This document shows, in pieces, positions 1 to 9,126 of a stretch of 64,000 nt of DNA. A program made the translations under genes and the position numbers. The notes beneath the pieces are model-generated. The model made no database searches. It had not been told where the DNA came from and worked only from the letters and a program-made list of their open reading frames with translations. The DNA comes from Sneathiella sp. HT1-7 (lineage in GTDB: Bacteria > Pseudomonadota > Alphaproteobacteria > Sneathiellales > Sneathiellaceae), in the NCBI RefSeq assembly GCF_020731145.1, contig NZ_JAJFZN010000001.1, positions 248,001-312,000 of the forward strand, read 5' to 3'. Position 1 is the first letter of the stretch. Every line of letters starts with the position of its first letter.

Positions 1-666
1 TGGGCCACTTAATTCAACATCCTCATCGAATTGCGGTTCTAGCTCAGCAACCTCAAGTTCCTCAAGTTCATCCTCACCGCCGAGAATATCGATCATCTTG
101 CTGATCCTCTCGTCGACAAAGCTCAAGGTAGTCACAACCTTGGAAATCCGCTGACCAGTAACATCCTGAAAGTTACAGGCTTCGTAAATCTTCATTACCG
201 CAGCACTGATTGCCTCTATGCTCTCAACCTCCTCCGGGGAGCTTGTATGCAGTTGGAGGCTCTCGTTCTTGTCTTCTATCGTTTCAACAGCTTCAAGAAT
301 GGCATTGGTTGCATTCTCCGTATCACCGACAACCGCATCAAGCTGGTCGGTAACTGAATTAATTTTCTGCCCCTTCTTTGAAGAACTGAGTGAGGCAATT
401 TCACGGCGAGTTTCGAGGATAACATCAGAAAGTTCCTGCAATTCCTGGCGTAATATTCCCAGCTCTTCTGTCGCTTTCACTTCTTCAGAATCGCTCTCCG
501 GTACGACAATCTTTTCATCTTGGCCAAGTTGAACCTTGATGTCGTTAAGAGCATCAATGATCTCATGATATTGGTTGTCCGTTATTCCCTCATTCGTAAA
601 AGCAGGATCTATTGAAACGCCCGAGCCAAATTGTTTAATTTCTGCGGAGAATAGTTTTTTCTGCAT
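1..666 (-). CDS. CheZ-like protein phosphatase, partial (C-terminus beyond window)
   Basis: Open on the minus strand from ATG at 666 to the window edge, giving the first 222 residues. The motif FQDVTGQRISKV (residues 166-177) matches the CheZ active site. D168 and Q172 fall where E. coli CheZ has D143 and Q147, the residues that dephosphorylate CheY-P. The preceding region (about residues 60-160) looks helical and heptad-rich, as expected for the CheZ four-helix bundle. The motif TENATN (116-121) recurs in the second CheZ-like protein at 52023. An acidic tail begins near residue 198. No convincing Shine-Dalgarno site precedes the ATG. The gene diverges from rnhA. Role inferred: switching off a CheY-type receiver in chemotaxis or flagellar control. 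Confidence 0.82.
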   Translation of the reverse strand, partial: MQKKLFSAEIKQFGSGVSIDPAFTNEGITDNQYHEIIDALNDIKVQLGQDEKIVVPESDSEEVKATEELGILRQELQELSDVILETRREIASLSSSKKGQKINSVTDQLDAVVGDTENATNAILEAVETIEDKNESLQLHTSSPEEVESIEAISAAVMKIYEACNFQDVTGQRISKVVTTLSFVDERISKMIDILGGEDELEELEVAELEPQFDEDVELSGP

Positions 667-855
667 CTTGCCAACTCGAATCTATTAATTTTAGTTTTCT
701 GCAAGGGTAACGGCCTCGCTTTCAATATAATTGCCAGAAATGCGCTAACATTAGGTTAAAATTACATTTTCTCGAAGTTTGCCGACTCAGGGCATACATG
801 CTAAAGCCGGGCAGTTGAGATTAGTCGCGTATCGCCACGGTTCAGGAGCTTGTTT

Positions 856-1299
856 ATGTCAGAAAATATTGTTGTAATTTACACGGACGGCGCCTGTTCC
901 GGTAATCCGGGTCCCGGGGGATGGGGTGCCCTTTTAAAGTATCAAGGCAAAACAAAAGAACTATGCGGGGGAGAAGCGGAAACAACGAACAACCGTATGG
1001 AACTGACCGCCGCTATTATGGCGATTAATTCACTAAAGCGCCGTTCTACAGTCGAGCTACATACCGACAGCACTTATGTGAAAGACGGTATTACCAAATG
1101 GATGATTGGGTGGAAAAAGAACGGCTGGAAAACGGCCGCCAGAAAACCAGTAAAAAACAAGGACCTCTGGCTCGCGTTGGATGAGGCCATATCAAATCAT
1201 CAAATCAGTTGGAAATGGGTCAAAGGCCACGCAGGTGATCCCGGCAATGAAAAAGCCGATCAGCTCGCCAATGAAGGTATGAAAAAATTTAAGCGCTAA
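856..1299 (+). CDS. rnhA: Ribonuclease HI
   Basis: Cytoplasmic RNase H type 1 that cuts RNA in RNA-DNA hybrids, 147 residues, full length. The DEDD catalytic set is present: D11 in [16 protein letters not shown]49 in NNRMEL, D71 in HTDSTY and D135 in GNEKADQLA; the mobile histidine is H125 in VKGHAGD. I start at ATG 856 rather than the in-frame TTG at 850 because an AGGAG at 844-848 lies seven bases before the ATG. In many alphaproteobacteria rnhA is followed by a peroxiredoxin gene, as here, although here the two are convergent. Confidence 0.96.
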   Translation: MSENIVVIYTDGACSGNPGPGGWGALLKYQGKTKELCGGEAETTNNRMELTAAIMAINSLKRRSTVELHTDSTYVKDGITKWMIGWKKNGWKTAARKPVKNKDLWLALDEAISNHQISWKWVKGHAGDPGNEKADQLANEGMKKFKR

Positions 1300-1329
1300 C
1301 GGGCGCAACCATCACAGACAAGTCACAAT

Positions 1330-1351
1330 GGGGAAGGCAACCGCCCTCCCC
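1330..1351. terminator. Hairpin between convergent rnhA and peroxiredoxin genes
   Basis: Nine-base arms GGGGAAGGC and GCCCTCCCC (one A-C mismatch) around an AACC loop. It is GC-rich and sits between two convergent stops. Neither flank carries a clear T-run, so it may be a structural 3' end rather than a classical intrinsic terminator. Confidence 0.4.
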
Positions 1352-1365
1352 GATGAGAAAAACAA

Positions 1366-1845
1366 TCAGAGCTGACCCAGCAAGGTTTCAGCGTCGGATA
1401 CCTCGAAACCACCGGTTTCTTCAAGGTTAAGCTGTGTTACAACGCCATCGTCAACAACCATGGAATAACGACGGGAGCGAACACCAAGCCCGGCACCGGA
1501 GGCATCGAATTCAGCCCCGATAGCCTTGGTAAAGGCCGCATCCGGGTCTGCAACCATTTTAATGCTGCCCGCGTTGTGATCCTTACCCCAAGAGGCCATC
1601 ACAAAAGGGTCATTCACGGAAAGACAGACGATATCGCTCACGCCTTTTGACGTTAAATTCGCCGTATTATCTACAAAACCAGGCAGGTGCTTTGCCGAAC
1701 AAGTGGGCGTATAGGCACCGGGCACTGCGAACAAAGCAACTTTCTTGCCGCCAAAGAGATCCGCTGTCGATACTTTCGTCGGTCCTTTTTCGGTCATCAT
1801 CATTAATTCGGCATTTGGAAGTTTGTCACCAACTGATATCGTCAT
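1366..1845 (-). CDS. Peroxiredoxin, Prx5/AhpE-like redoxin
   Basis: Thiol peroxidase of the Prx5 group, 159 residues, which reduces hydroperoxides at a peroxidatic cysteine. The active-site stretch PGAYTPTCSAKHLPGF contains C49 as peroxidatic cysteine, with P42 and T46 of the PxxxTxxC motif. A second cysteine, C74 in DIVCLSV, is at a position usual in this group and may be structural. The conserved arginine lies in GVRSRRYSM. There is no signal peptide, so it is cytoplasmic. An AGGG eight bases upstream supports the ATG. Thioredoxin or glutathione could be the reductant; the window does contain gshA. Confidence 0.92.
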   Translation of the reverse strand: MTISVGDKLPNAELMMMTEKGPTKVSTADLFGGKKVALFAVPGAYTPTCSAKHLPGFVDNTANLTSKGVSDIVCLSVNDPFVMASWGKDHNAGSIKMVADPDAAFTKAIGAEFDASGAGLGVRSRRYSMVVDDGVVTQLNLEETGGFEVSDAETLLGQL

Positions 1846-1946
1846 TTCTGTTCCCTATTCTTAAATAATCGCATAATTCAGCCCCGCCACTTTAACATAA
1901 TGATGTAGGCGAAAATAAAAAGTTTCAATTACAGCTATTCTGAATT

Positions 1947-2792
1947 TTATTCGATGCGGAGATCCGCTTCACCTGCCACTGAGCCATCAAAAATTGTGAC
2001 GGTGATGTCTTGGCCGGATATCCGGTCCGACTTCGCAGGAAGATGTCCTTCAAGTTCGAAAGCCACGTGTCGACGATCTGCTGACAACGAAGCGCTGACC
2101 AGATCGAAATATGTGCCATCTTCTCCCTCAACAATGATGGATGGTTTATTTAGAGGCAATGTTGACGTCGCTGTAACGGCAAAAAGACGATCATCTTTAC
2201 GGCTCGCCATCACTTGCGTCAGGACGGCAGTTTCTGAACCGATTTTCTCGGGTACACGGCGGGAAAATGCCTCAATAATACTGGCGTCTCCAGTAGTTTC
2301 TGCACTTTTCGTATCGAGAGTGAGGGTAAATTCAAGCTCATAGGGAATGCAAACATCCTCACAAATTCCCAGTTGAAGCCGAAGCTTAAGGTCAAGCGGA
2401 TTTCCCGGTTCCTGCAACGTAATGTCTATAGGAAAGACAACCTCATCATGATACCCCCAGCTTGAAAAACCATAAGCATCAAATTCTTCGGGCAGAGGCC
2501 ATAAAACCTCCGCTGATTTCAAATTTTCAGACCCGCTCCAATCGAGTAGGGGAGGAATTCCGGCATCCCCGGGGCTGCGCCAATATGTTTTCCAGCCGGG
2601 GGCTAACTTAATCTGAAGGCCGACCCGAAGAGAATCGAGTCCCTTCACCCCTTCAACAGCAGATATCAGCCGGAGCTTCGATTGATCTGTACTGACCCAG
2701 TCGGGTGCTGTCTCAGCTCTGGGTGAAAGGCTGGCACCTAACAACAGAAAAACGAAAATACCGCAGAAATACCCAAAATTCAGTAATCTCAT
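1947..2792 (-). CDS. Exported DsbD alpha-domain-like protein (stand-alone)
   Basis: 281 residues with an N-terminal signal peptide (hydrophobic residues about 7-25, cleavage near RAE). The body resembles the N-terminal immunoglobulin-like domain of the thiol:disulfide interchange protein DsbD. GICEDVCIPYE (about residues 143-153) carries the two cysteines of that domain's CxxxC motif. The membrane beta domain and thioredoxin-like gamma domain of full DsbD are absent, so its electron donor must be encoded elsewhere. A likely role is reducing periplasmic thiols, perhaps for cytochrome or oxidase maturation. It diverges from yqgE, a pairing I recall from other alphaproteobacteria. Confidence 0.82.
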   Translation of the reverse strand: MRLLNFGYFCGIFVFLLLGASLSPRAETAPDWVSTDQSKLRLISAVEGVKGLDSLRVGLQIKLAPGWKTYWRSPGDAGIPPLLDWSGSENLKSAEVLWPLPEEFDAYGFSSWGYHDEVVFPIDITLQEPGNPLDLKLRLQLGICEDVCIPYELEFTLTLDTKSAETTGDASIIEAFSRRVPEKIGSETAVLTQVMASRKDDRLFAVTATSTLPLNKPSIIVEGEDGTYFDLVSASLSADRRHVAFELEGHLPAKSDRISGQDITVTIFDGSVAGEADLRIE

Positions 2793-2927
2793 TCAGAATT
2801 AGCCTTCTGCCTTACAATGGATTATTCACCACATATATAAAACAATATTAAGGGTTGATATGTCACAATCACGTCATGAAGACATTCGACGGCTGGGATT
2901 CTTTTAAAGCAGATACATATTTATATT

Positions 2928-3503
2928 ATGACCGCAAATACAATTGATACAGGCTATTTGGATGGAAAACTCTTGGTTGCGATGCCAAGCATGGGTGATC
3001 CGCGCTTTAAAAAAGCCGTCATTCTGCTCTGCGCTCACTCAGAATCGGGTGCCATGGGCATCCTGCTCAACCGATCTCTTGATGCGTTGAGCTTTGAGGA
3101 TTTGCTTGAACAACTCGAAATTCCGAAAGCGGAGGCCGCCCGCAATATCGAAATTCATTTCGGCGGCCCTGTCGATACAGAGCGTGGCTTCGTTGTTCAT
3201 TCCACCGACCTTCTTTACGACACCACTCTGATGATCGACGATGATATGGCACTGACTGCGACCGTAGATATGCTGAAAACCATTGCCGGCGGCAGCGGAC
3301 CAGAGAGCAGTTTTCTCGCTCTTGGATATTCCGGCTGGGGCCCGGGCCAGCTTGAACAGGAAATTCAGGAAAATGGATGGTTGGTCGTCGATCCGGACGT
3401 GGATATTGTTTTTGGACCCAAATTAGAGACGAAATGGGAGGTTGCCATACATAAGCTTGGTGTAGACCCCTCCCTCCTATCTGGCGATATGGGGCACGCC
3501 TGA
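2928..3503 (+). CDS. YqgE/AlgH family protein
   Basis: UPF0301 family protein, 191 residues, the family's usual length. Recognised by the N-terminal LLVAMPSMGDPRFKKAVI stretch, GAMGILLNRSL, HFGGPVDTERGFVVH and the later LGYSGWGPGQLEQEI and NGWLVV. The biochemical role is unknown; AlgH in Pseudomonas was linked to alginate gene expression. Cytoplasmic, with no signal peptide. Its stop lies six bases from the stop of the convergent GNAT gene. Confidence 0.93.
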   Translation: MTANTIDTGYLDGKLLVAMPSMGDPRFKKAVILLCAHSESGAMGILLNRSLDALSFEDLLEQLEIPKAEAARNIEIHFGGPVDTERGFVVHSTDLLYDTTLMIDDDMALTATVDMLKTIAGGSGPESSFLALGYSGWGPGQLEQEIQENGWLVVDPDVDIVFGPKLETKWEVAIHKLGVDPSLLSGDMGHA

Positions 3504-3509
3504 TTACGA

Positions 3510-4097
3510 TTAATATGGTGAAACCGGGTCAGTATTCAAAATGGCGTACAGCAGATGATCATGCCAAACGCCGTTGATGCAGAGATATTCCCGTGCCAAA
3601 CCTTCCCTTAAAAAGCCAACCTTTTCGAGCAGAAGTGAGCTTGGAATATTTGATGGCAGGCAAGCAGCCTCAACTCGCCTTAATCCGAATTCACTGAACA
3701 AAACCGGCATCAGGCCGCAAAGCGCCTCATACATATAGCCTTGTCGTGCATGGCGCTGGCCCGTCCAGTATCCAACTGTGCCGGTCTGTGCGACACCCCG
3801 ACGGATTTGGCCAAGCGTGATCCCGCCAATCAGGTCATGACTTTCTCTATTGAAGATGAAGAATGCCTGGCCCAAATCATCCTTCACATCCCTCGCATAA
3901 CGCCGAAGTCGCGCCTTGAAGCTTGCCTTAGTGAGAGAATCCTCTGTCCAGACTGGCTCCCAGGGCACGAGAAAGTCTCGGCTGTCTGACCTAAGTTCTG
4001 CCCAAGCACCCCAATCCGACAATTTCGGGGGACGGAGCATTAGTCGCTCAGTCACCACCCGGGGTCCACTTCCCATCAATGACAGCTTTTCCAACAC
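3510..4097 (-). CDS. GNAT N-acetyltransferase, RimJ-type
   Basis: 195-residue Gcn5-related acetyltransferase most like the RimJ/RimL group that acetylates the N-terminus of ribosomal proteins. Family marks are ERLMLRPPKLSDW near the N-terminus, LIGGITLGQIRRG, GYWTGQRHARQGYMYEAL (the acetyl-CoA-binding loop and helix) and LLEKVGFLREGLAREYL. I accept the GTG at 4097 because AAGGAGG lies about ten bases upstream; an ATG seven codons downstream is the alternative. It ends the thrC-M16-GNAT run on the minus strand, an order common in alphaproteobacteria. Confidence 0.88.
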   Translation of the reverse strand: MLEKLSLMGSGPRVVTERLMLRPPKLSDWGAWAELRSDSRDFLVPWEPVWTEDSLTKASFKARLRRYARDVKDDLGQAFFIFNRESHDLIGGITLGQIRRGVAQTGTVGYWTGQRHARQGYMYEALCGLMPVLFSEFGLRRVEAACLPSNIPSSLLLEKVGFLREGLAREYLCINGVWHDHLLYAILNTDPVSPY

Positions 4098-4126
4098 TCG
4101 ACGCGGACCTCCTTGGTGTTCCTACA

Positions 4127-5386
4127 CTACCTGAATCTTGCCGTGATCTGATCAAACGACTCAAGATTTTTTAGCGGGCCGAGCGCTGCAATACTGGGCG
4201 TCACCCCAAAAAACAGCTTTCCTGCGAGATTTTGTGTTGCCTCAACTGTTACCGCATCAATGCTTTCGGCAATTTCCGATGTTGGCAGAACCCGTCCATA
4301 AATCAGTATTTGCCGCGCATGAACTTCCGAACGGGAGGCCGGGCTCTCCATCCCCATCAGGAGAGAGGCCTTCAACTGAGCCTTGGCCCGCTCAACTTCG
4401 GCCTGCTGTATTCCATCGCTTGCCCGCAGCAGCTCGTCCGTCAACATATGGCTCAGCTCTTTTATATGCTCTTCGCCGGTTCCTGCATAAACAGAAAATG
4501 TTCCTGTATCCGCGAATGAGGAGGAGAAACTGAACACAGAATAACAAAGCCCGCGCTTCTCCCTTATTTCCTGAAAAAGGCGCGAAGACATGCCACCGCC
4601 CAGCAATCCGGAAAGAACCTGAGCCGTGTAGTAATCATCGTCAGTGTAGGAGATACCGGGAACAGACAGCGCATAATGCACCTGCTCCAACTCTCTTTCC
4701 TCGCGAAATTCACCGCCGGAATAATGGGCCGGCTCCATGCCCGTATCCCCCTTCGCGGCCAATCCGTCAAAGGCCTTTTCCGCGAGCGTCACCAACCTGT
4801 CGTGATCAACAGCACCGGAAGCACTTAAAACCATCTTGGGTGCCAGATAATGACTTTTCATATAACCCGCGATCATCGACCTATCGAAGCCACGAACTTT
4901 CCCGACAGTCCCGAGAATGGACCGTCCAATCGGCTGGTCCGGAAAGGATGCCTCCTGAAGGTGATCAAAAATAATATCGTCAGGCGTATCATATGTCTGG
5001 CCTATCTCTTGAACGATTACCTCTTTCTCTCGCGCAATTTCCGTTTGATCAAAACTTGAATGCAGCAATATATCGCCCAGAATATCCACCGCGAGCGGCA
5101 GATCGTCTTTTAACACTCTAGCGAAATAGGCTGTCTGATCCCGGCTTGTATAGGCGTTGAGATGCCCGCCGACGGATTCGATCAATTCGGCGATCTGAAG
5201 CGCACTCCGCCTGCCCGTGCCTTTAAATGCCATATGCTCCAGCACATGAGATATACCGTTTTCCTCAGCCGTCTCATGGCGAGCTCCGGTATCAACCCAA
5301 ACCCCCACAGCGGCCGTTTCCAAGCCTGGCATGGGATCTGAAATAACGCGCAACCCATTCTTGAGGGTGCTCACTTTAACGTTCAT
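4127..5386 (-). CDS. M16 family zinc peptidase (processing-peptidase beta-like)
   Basis: 419-residue cytoplasmic M16 peptidase resembling the beta subunit of mitochondrial processing peptidase. The inverted zinc motif HVLEH gives H47, E50 and H51, and E127 in EVIVQEIGQ is the third zinc ligand. The second half carries the typical GGGMSSRLFQEIREKRGLCY stretch. I start at ATG 5386, which has GGAAG six bases upstream, rather than the GTG at 5410. It begins 13 bases after the thrC stop. No signal peptide, in contrast with the two exported M16 proteins at 42-44.7 kb. Confidence 0.93.
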   Translation of the reverse strand: MNVKVSTLKNGLRVISDPMPGLETAAVGVWVDTGARHETAEENGISHVLEHMAFKGTGRRSALQIAELIESVGGHLNAYTSRDQTAYFARVLKDDLPLAVDILGDILLHSSFDQTEIAREKEVIVQEIGQTYDTPDDIIFDHLQEASFPDQPIGRSILGTVGKVRGFDRSMIAGYMKSHYLAPKMVLSASGAVDHDRLVTLAEKAFDGLAAKGDTGMEPAHYSGGEFREERELEQVHYALSVPGISYTDDDYYTAQVLSGLLGGGMSSRLFQEIREKRGLCYSVFSFSSSFADTGTFSVYAGTGEEHIKELSHMLTDELLRASDGIQQAEVERAKAQLKASLLMGMESPASRSEVHARQILIYGRVLPTSEIAESIDAVTVEATQNLAGKLFFGVTPSIAALGPLKNLESFDQITARFR

Positions 5387-5399
5387 ATATTCTTCCGAT

Positions 5400-6800
5400 C
5401 TAAGCCGCACTCAGTATGCGCGCACGTTCCTTAATAAAGGATTTTACCGTCTCTAAATCATTTGGCAAATCAACAAGCCGTTCATCGCGTCCGAACAGAT
5501 CCGCCATGTGCTTTGGTAGACTAGGACGCTCACCTGTTGCTTTTTCCACCGCATCAGGAAATTTGGCCGGATGCGCTGTAGATAAGGTTACTAACGGGAC
5601 ATCCTTGTGCTTTCGGCATTTTTCACCAACAGAGAGACCAACCGCTGTATGAGGATCGACCAGCTTCGCGCTTCTATCCAATGTCTGTCGGATGGTGGCG
5701 AGGGTTTCTTCCTCATCACAGCGATCTGCGGCAAAAATGCTTTCATTCAATTGCGACATATTCACGGAAAAACCACCGTCCCTGTCGAGCCGACTCATCA
5801 AGTCGGCGATCGCGTCACCGTCGCGACCATATAAATCCGCCAGGAAACGTTCAAAGTTACTGGATACTTGAATATCCATGCTTGGGCTGATAGTCGGGTC
5901 AACGCCTGATTTCCGGTATTCGCCGCTATTGAAAAAACGGGATAGAATATCATTGCGGTTGGTGGCGACAATCAGTTGATCGACCGGTAATCCCATCTTG
6001 CTCGCGGCATAGCCGGCGTAGACATCACCAAAGTTTCCGCTTGGAACCGAGAAGGATATCGGCCGCGACGGTGCGCCGAGGCTGACACCTACAGTAAAGT
6101 AATAGACTATCTGCGCCATGACCCGCGCCCAGTTGATCGAATTAACGGCCGAAACCGCTAAACTGTCACGAAACTCATGGTCGTTGAACATCGCCTTGAC
6201 CATGGCCTGACAATCATCAAAATCGCCTTCTATGGCGATGTTGTGAACATTTGAATCGAGCACCGTCGTCATCTGGCGCCGCTGTACCTCTGACACCCGC
6301 CCCTTGGGATGTAGGATAAAAATATCTACCGCTTCCCGCCCCCGGCAGGCTTCGATCGCCGCGGAGCCGGTATCGCCAGAGGTGGCGCCAACAATCGTCA
6401 CGCGCTTGCCTTCCCTTGCAAGGAGATGGTCATAGAGCAGGCCGAGGAGCTGCAAGGCCACATCCTTAAAGGCGAGTGTCGGCCCGTGATAAAGCTCCAT
6501 CAGGAACTCGTTGCTGCCAAGCTGGCTGACGGGTACAACGGCTTTATGAGAGAAGTTAGCGTAAGCCTTTTCCGTCATTTTGCGGAAGTCAGCCTCATCA
6601 ACGCAGTCACCCAGAAACGGTTGAAGCAGGAATGCCGCTGCCGCCGCATAAGACATACCGGCAAGGCTTTGAATGTCATTCTTTGAAAACTGCGGCCAAC
6701 TTTCCGGCAGGTAGAGCCCCCCATCCCGCGCCAGTCCAGTCAAGACCACTTCTTCAAAATTCAATACCGGCGCTTTACCGCGGGTGCTGATATATCGCAC
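5400..6800 (-). CDS. thrC: Threonine synthase
   Basis: PLP enzyme converting O-phosphohomoserine to threonine, the last step of threonine synthesis; 466 residues. The PLP lysine is K112 in HGPTLAFKDVALQLLG, and the phosphate-binding stretch is GATSGDTGSAAIE. The start is GTG 6800 (MRYISTRGKAPVLNF), because an AGGAG lies seven bases before it and ThrC proteins of this class begin with this sequence. Upstream in-frame codons give an extra tail without homology. It lies between an M32 carboxypeptidase and the M16 peptidase. Confidence 0.97.
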   Translation of the reverse strand: MRYISTRGKAPVLNFEEVVLTGLARDGGLYLPESWPQFSKNDIQSLAGMSYAAAAAFLLQPFLGDCVDEADFRKMTEKAYANFSHKAVVPVSQLGSNEFLMELYHGPTLAFKDVALQLLGLLYDHLLAREGKRVTIVGATSGDTGSAAIEACRGREAVDIFILHPKGRVSEVQRRQMTTVLDSNVHNIAIEGDFDDCQAMVKAMFNDHEFRDSLAVSAVNSINWARVMAQIVYYFTVGVSLGAPSRPISFSVPSGNFGDVYAGYAASKMGLPVDQLIVATNRNDILSRFFNSGEYRKSGVDPTISPSMDIQVSSNFERFLADLYGRDGDAIADLMSRLDRDGGFSVNMSQLNESIFAADRCDEEETLATIRQTLDRSAKLVDPHTAVGLSVGEKCRKHKDVPLVTLSTAHPAKFPDAVEKATGERPSLPKHMADLFGRDERLVDLPNDLETVKSFIKERARILSAA

Positions 6801-6903
6801 TTTCACACTCCTCAGACCAATCAGATGGCGGGTGAGAGTAACCATATGCAGGACATATGTGCAAGCCCGTATATGCCCGCTCGCCCCGCCTGCAGACTAT
6901 TGT

Positions 6904-8406
6904 TTAGGGCAGGTAGCGATTCCGCAAATGCGCTTTAAAGGCGTCGGCAGTCAAAGGAGAACCCGTCGCAGATTGCATAATGCTTTCCGTCGATAGTGAA
7001 CTGCCAAGGGAATGGATGTTACCACGCAACCATTCGAGCAAGGGCGCGAATTTCCCAGTACGGATTTTGTTGGTGAAATCCGGAATTTTTGTCGCTGCGG
7101 TGCTATAAATTTGCGCCGCCGCCATCGCCCCCAATGTATAGGTTGGGAAATAACCGATAGCTCCGCTTGGCCAGTGAATATCCTGAAGACAGCCAAGCCG
7201 GTCATTCGGCGGCGCTATTCCAAGAGTATTTCGCATGCCGCTATTCCACGCCGCGGGCAAATCCTCAACCGCAAGATCACCCGAAAGTAATGCCTTTTCC
7301 AACCGATAGCGCAGGATAACATGGAGGGGATATGTCACTTCATCCGCATCCACGCGAATGAACTCGGGTTCAACTTTTAGGTAAAGCCGTTCGATATTCT
7401 CAACTTCCCAAGCAGGGCCGCTACCGGAAAAGGCTGCTTTTATCCGAGGCAGTGCATAAGCCATGAAATCTTCACTGCGAGAAAGCTGCATTTCAATCAG
7501 CAAAGATTGGCTTTCATGAAGAGCCATTCCCCGCGCCGAGCCCACTGGCTGGCAGCGCCAATCCTTTGGAAGTCCTTGCTCATACAGCGCATGGCCGGTT
7601 TCATGTAAGGTTCCCATCAAACTTTGTGTAAAATCATCGGTCTCGTAGCGGGTCGTTAGCCTTACGTCATCGGGAATACCGCCGGTAAATGGGTGATGGC
7701 TGACATCAAGCCGCCCATGGTCGAAATCGAACCCAAGGGCAGTCATAAATTCCTGACCAAGCTGTTTCTGAACCGCTTCGTCAAACGGCCCCTCGGGCGC
7801 TAAAGCTGGCGGCGTGTTTTTTCGATTTTCCAGGACTTCACCCAGGAAGCTCGGCAGGAAAGATTCCAGATCATCAAACAAAACATCAATCGTTGCGGAT
7901 GTACAGCCTGGCTCATATTCTTCAAGTAGCGCATCATAAGGGGATACACCGAAAGCATCAGACTTGGCATCCGCTATGCGTTGGGTAAGCTGGACAACTT
8001 CGCTTAATGCCGGAACGAGAGAGGCAAAATCATTATTGAGCCGCGCATCCCGCCATTGCAATTCAGAACGGGAAGTCGCGTGGGAATGAGCTTCCACAAG
8101 ATCCGGATCAACCGCTGTCGCGTGACGCCAGCGATTTTGCATTTCGGCAAGATTCGCGCGCTGCCAGTCGTCAAGAGTAACAATCTCACTCTCTGCTTCC
8201 ATCAGCAGATCAGCAACGTCCGGGCTATTCAACATCTCATGCGACACCAGGCTGAGAACAGCAAGCTGCTCTGCTCGGGGGCCACTTCCGCCAATCGGCA
8301 TCATCGCGGCACTATCCCAATGCAACATCGCCGCCGCGCCGGAGAGGGCGGAAAGCCTCGCGAATTTCTTCTCAAGCTTTGAATAGGCTGTAGTCATTTC
8401 TGACAT
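6904..8406 (-). CDS. Carboxypeptidase M32 (thermostable carboxypeptidase 1 family)
   Basis: 500-residue zinc metallocarboxypeptidase. The HExxH motif HETGH gives H268, E269 and H272, and the third ligand is E298 in ALHESQSLLIE. The family mark DVSHHPFTGG is at residues 234-243. It probably removes C-terminal residues from cytoplasmic peptides. ATG 8406 follows the SURF1 stop by one base and has AGGAG four bases upstream, overlapping the SURF1 C-terminus, so it is translationally coupled to the oxidase operon. Many relatives have other genes here, between SURF1 and thrC. Confidence 0.95.
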   Translation of the reverse strand: MSEMTTAYSKLEKKFARLSALSGAAAMLHWDSAAMMPIGGSGPRAEQLAVLSLVSHEMLNSPDVADLLMEAESEIVTLDDWQRANLAEMQNRWRHATAVDPDLVEAHSHATSRSELQWRDARLNNDFASLVPALSEVVQLTQRIADAKSDAFGVSPYDALLEEYEPGCTSATIDVLFDDLESFLPSFLGEVLENRKNTPPALAPEGPFDEAVQKQLGQEFMTALGFDFDHGRLDVSHHPFTGGIPDDVRLTTRYETDDFTQSLMGTLHETGHALYEQGLPKDWRCQPVGSARGMALHESQSLLIEMQLSRSEDFMAYALPRIKAAFSGSGPAWEVENIERLYLKVEPEFIRVDADEVTYPLHVILRYRLEKALLSGDLAVEDLPAAWNSGMRNTLGIAPPNDRLGCLQDIHWPSGAIGYFPTYTLGAMAAAQIYSTAATKIPDFTNKIRTGKFAPLLEWLRGNIHSLGSSLSTESIMQSATGSPLTADAFKAHLRNRYLP

Positions 8407-8407
8407 A

Positions 8408-9124
8408 TCACTCCTGCTTCGATCCGCCGCGCTTTAGACCGTACAGGACATATATAACTATTAAGGCAATCGCCAACCCTAACCATGTGAAGGCATACTG
8501 AATATGGTTATTAGGGAGGGAAATGCGTGTCTGCCCACCCTTGGGGAGGCCGCCAGGCACTTCCGCCGCGTCGAGTTCAACAAAAACCGGCGCGACCGTG
8601 ATATTCAGATGTTCTGCCATCTTCGCAAGTTCACCATAAAGCCAAACATTATCTTCGGCGTTACTTCCAGGCAGAAAGGACCATGATTTACCCCAAGGCT
8701 TTCGCGCCACGCCCGTTACCGTAACTTCCCCTGAAATTTGACCTTCCGGTCTCGTTTGCGGATCTATATTAGCCTCTGGGACCCAACCTCGGTTGACGAG
8801 GATAATATCCCCTTCATTCGTACGCTTGAACGGGGTGATGACCTGAAAACCAGAACGCCCTTTCTTCGTATGGGCGAAAAGATGAAGCTCATGCTCATGG
8901 TCGAATTTACCAGTCAGGCTAACCCGTCGATAATGCCATTCTTCCGGGATAATATCTCCGGCCGGCAAGGTAACTGGTGCCGCCGCGAGCTGGTTATTTA
9001 TCTGGTCGATTAAATCTATTTTCCAGCTATATCGATTAACTTGCCAGACAGTCAAAGCCAGCAGGATTACAACGCAAGGCACTGTAATCAAAGTTGGGAT
9101 AACCCCGGGGGAGAATTTTTTCAT
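8408..9124 (-). CDS. SURF1 family cytochrome c oxidase assembly protein
   Basis: 238-residue inner-membrane protein of the SURF1/Shy1 family, which assists heme a insertion into subunit I of the aa3 oxidase. Two membrane segments, about residues 8-28 and 211-231, flank a periplasmic domain with the family marks WQVNRYSWKIDLI, EEWHYRRVSLTGKF and ILVNRGWVP. It is part of the oxidase operon, two bases after the DUF983 gene on the minus strand. Confidence 0.94.
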   Translation of the reverse strand: MKKFSPGVIPTLITVPCVVILLALTVWQVNRYSWKIDLIDQINNQLAAAPVTLPAGDIIPEEWHYRRVSLTGKFDHEHELHLFAHTKKGRSGFQVITPFKRTNEGDIILVNRGWVPEANIDPQTRPEGQISGEVTVTGVARKPWGKSWSFLPGSNAEDNVWLYGELAKMAEHLNITVAPVFVELDAAEVPGGLPKGGQTRISLPNNHIQYAFTWLGLAIALIVIYVLYGLKRGGSKQE

Positions 9125-9126
9125 GT

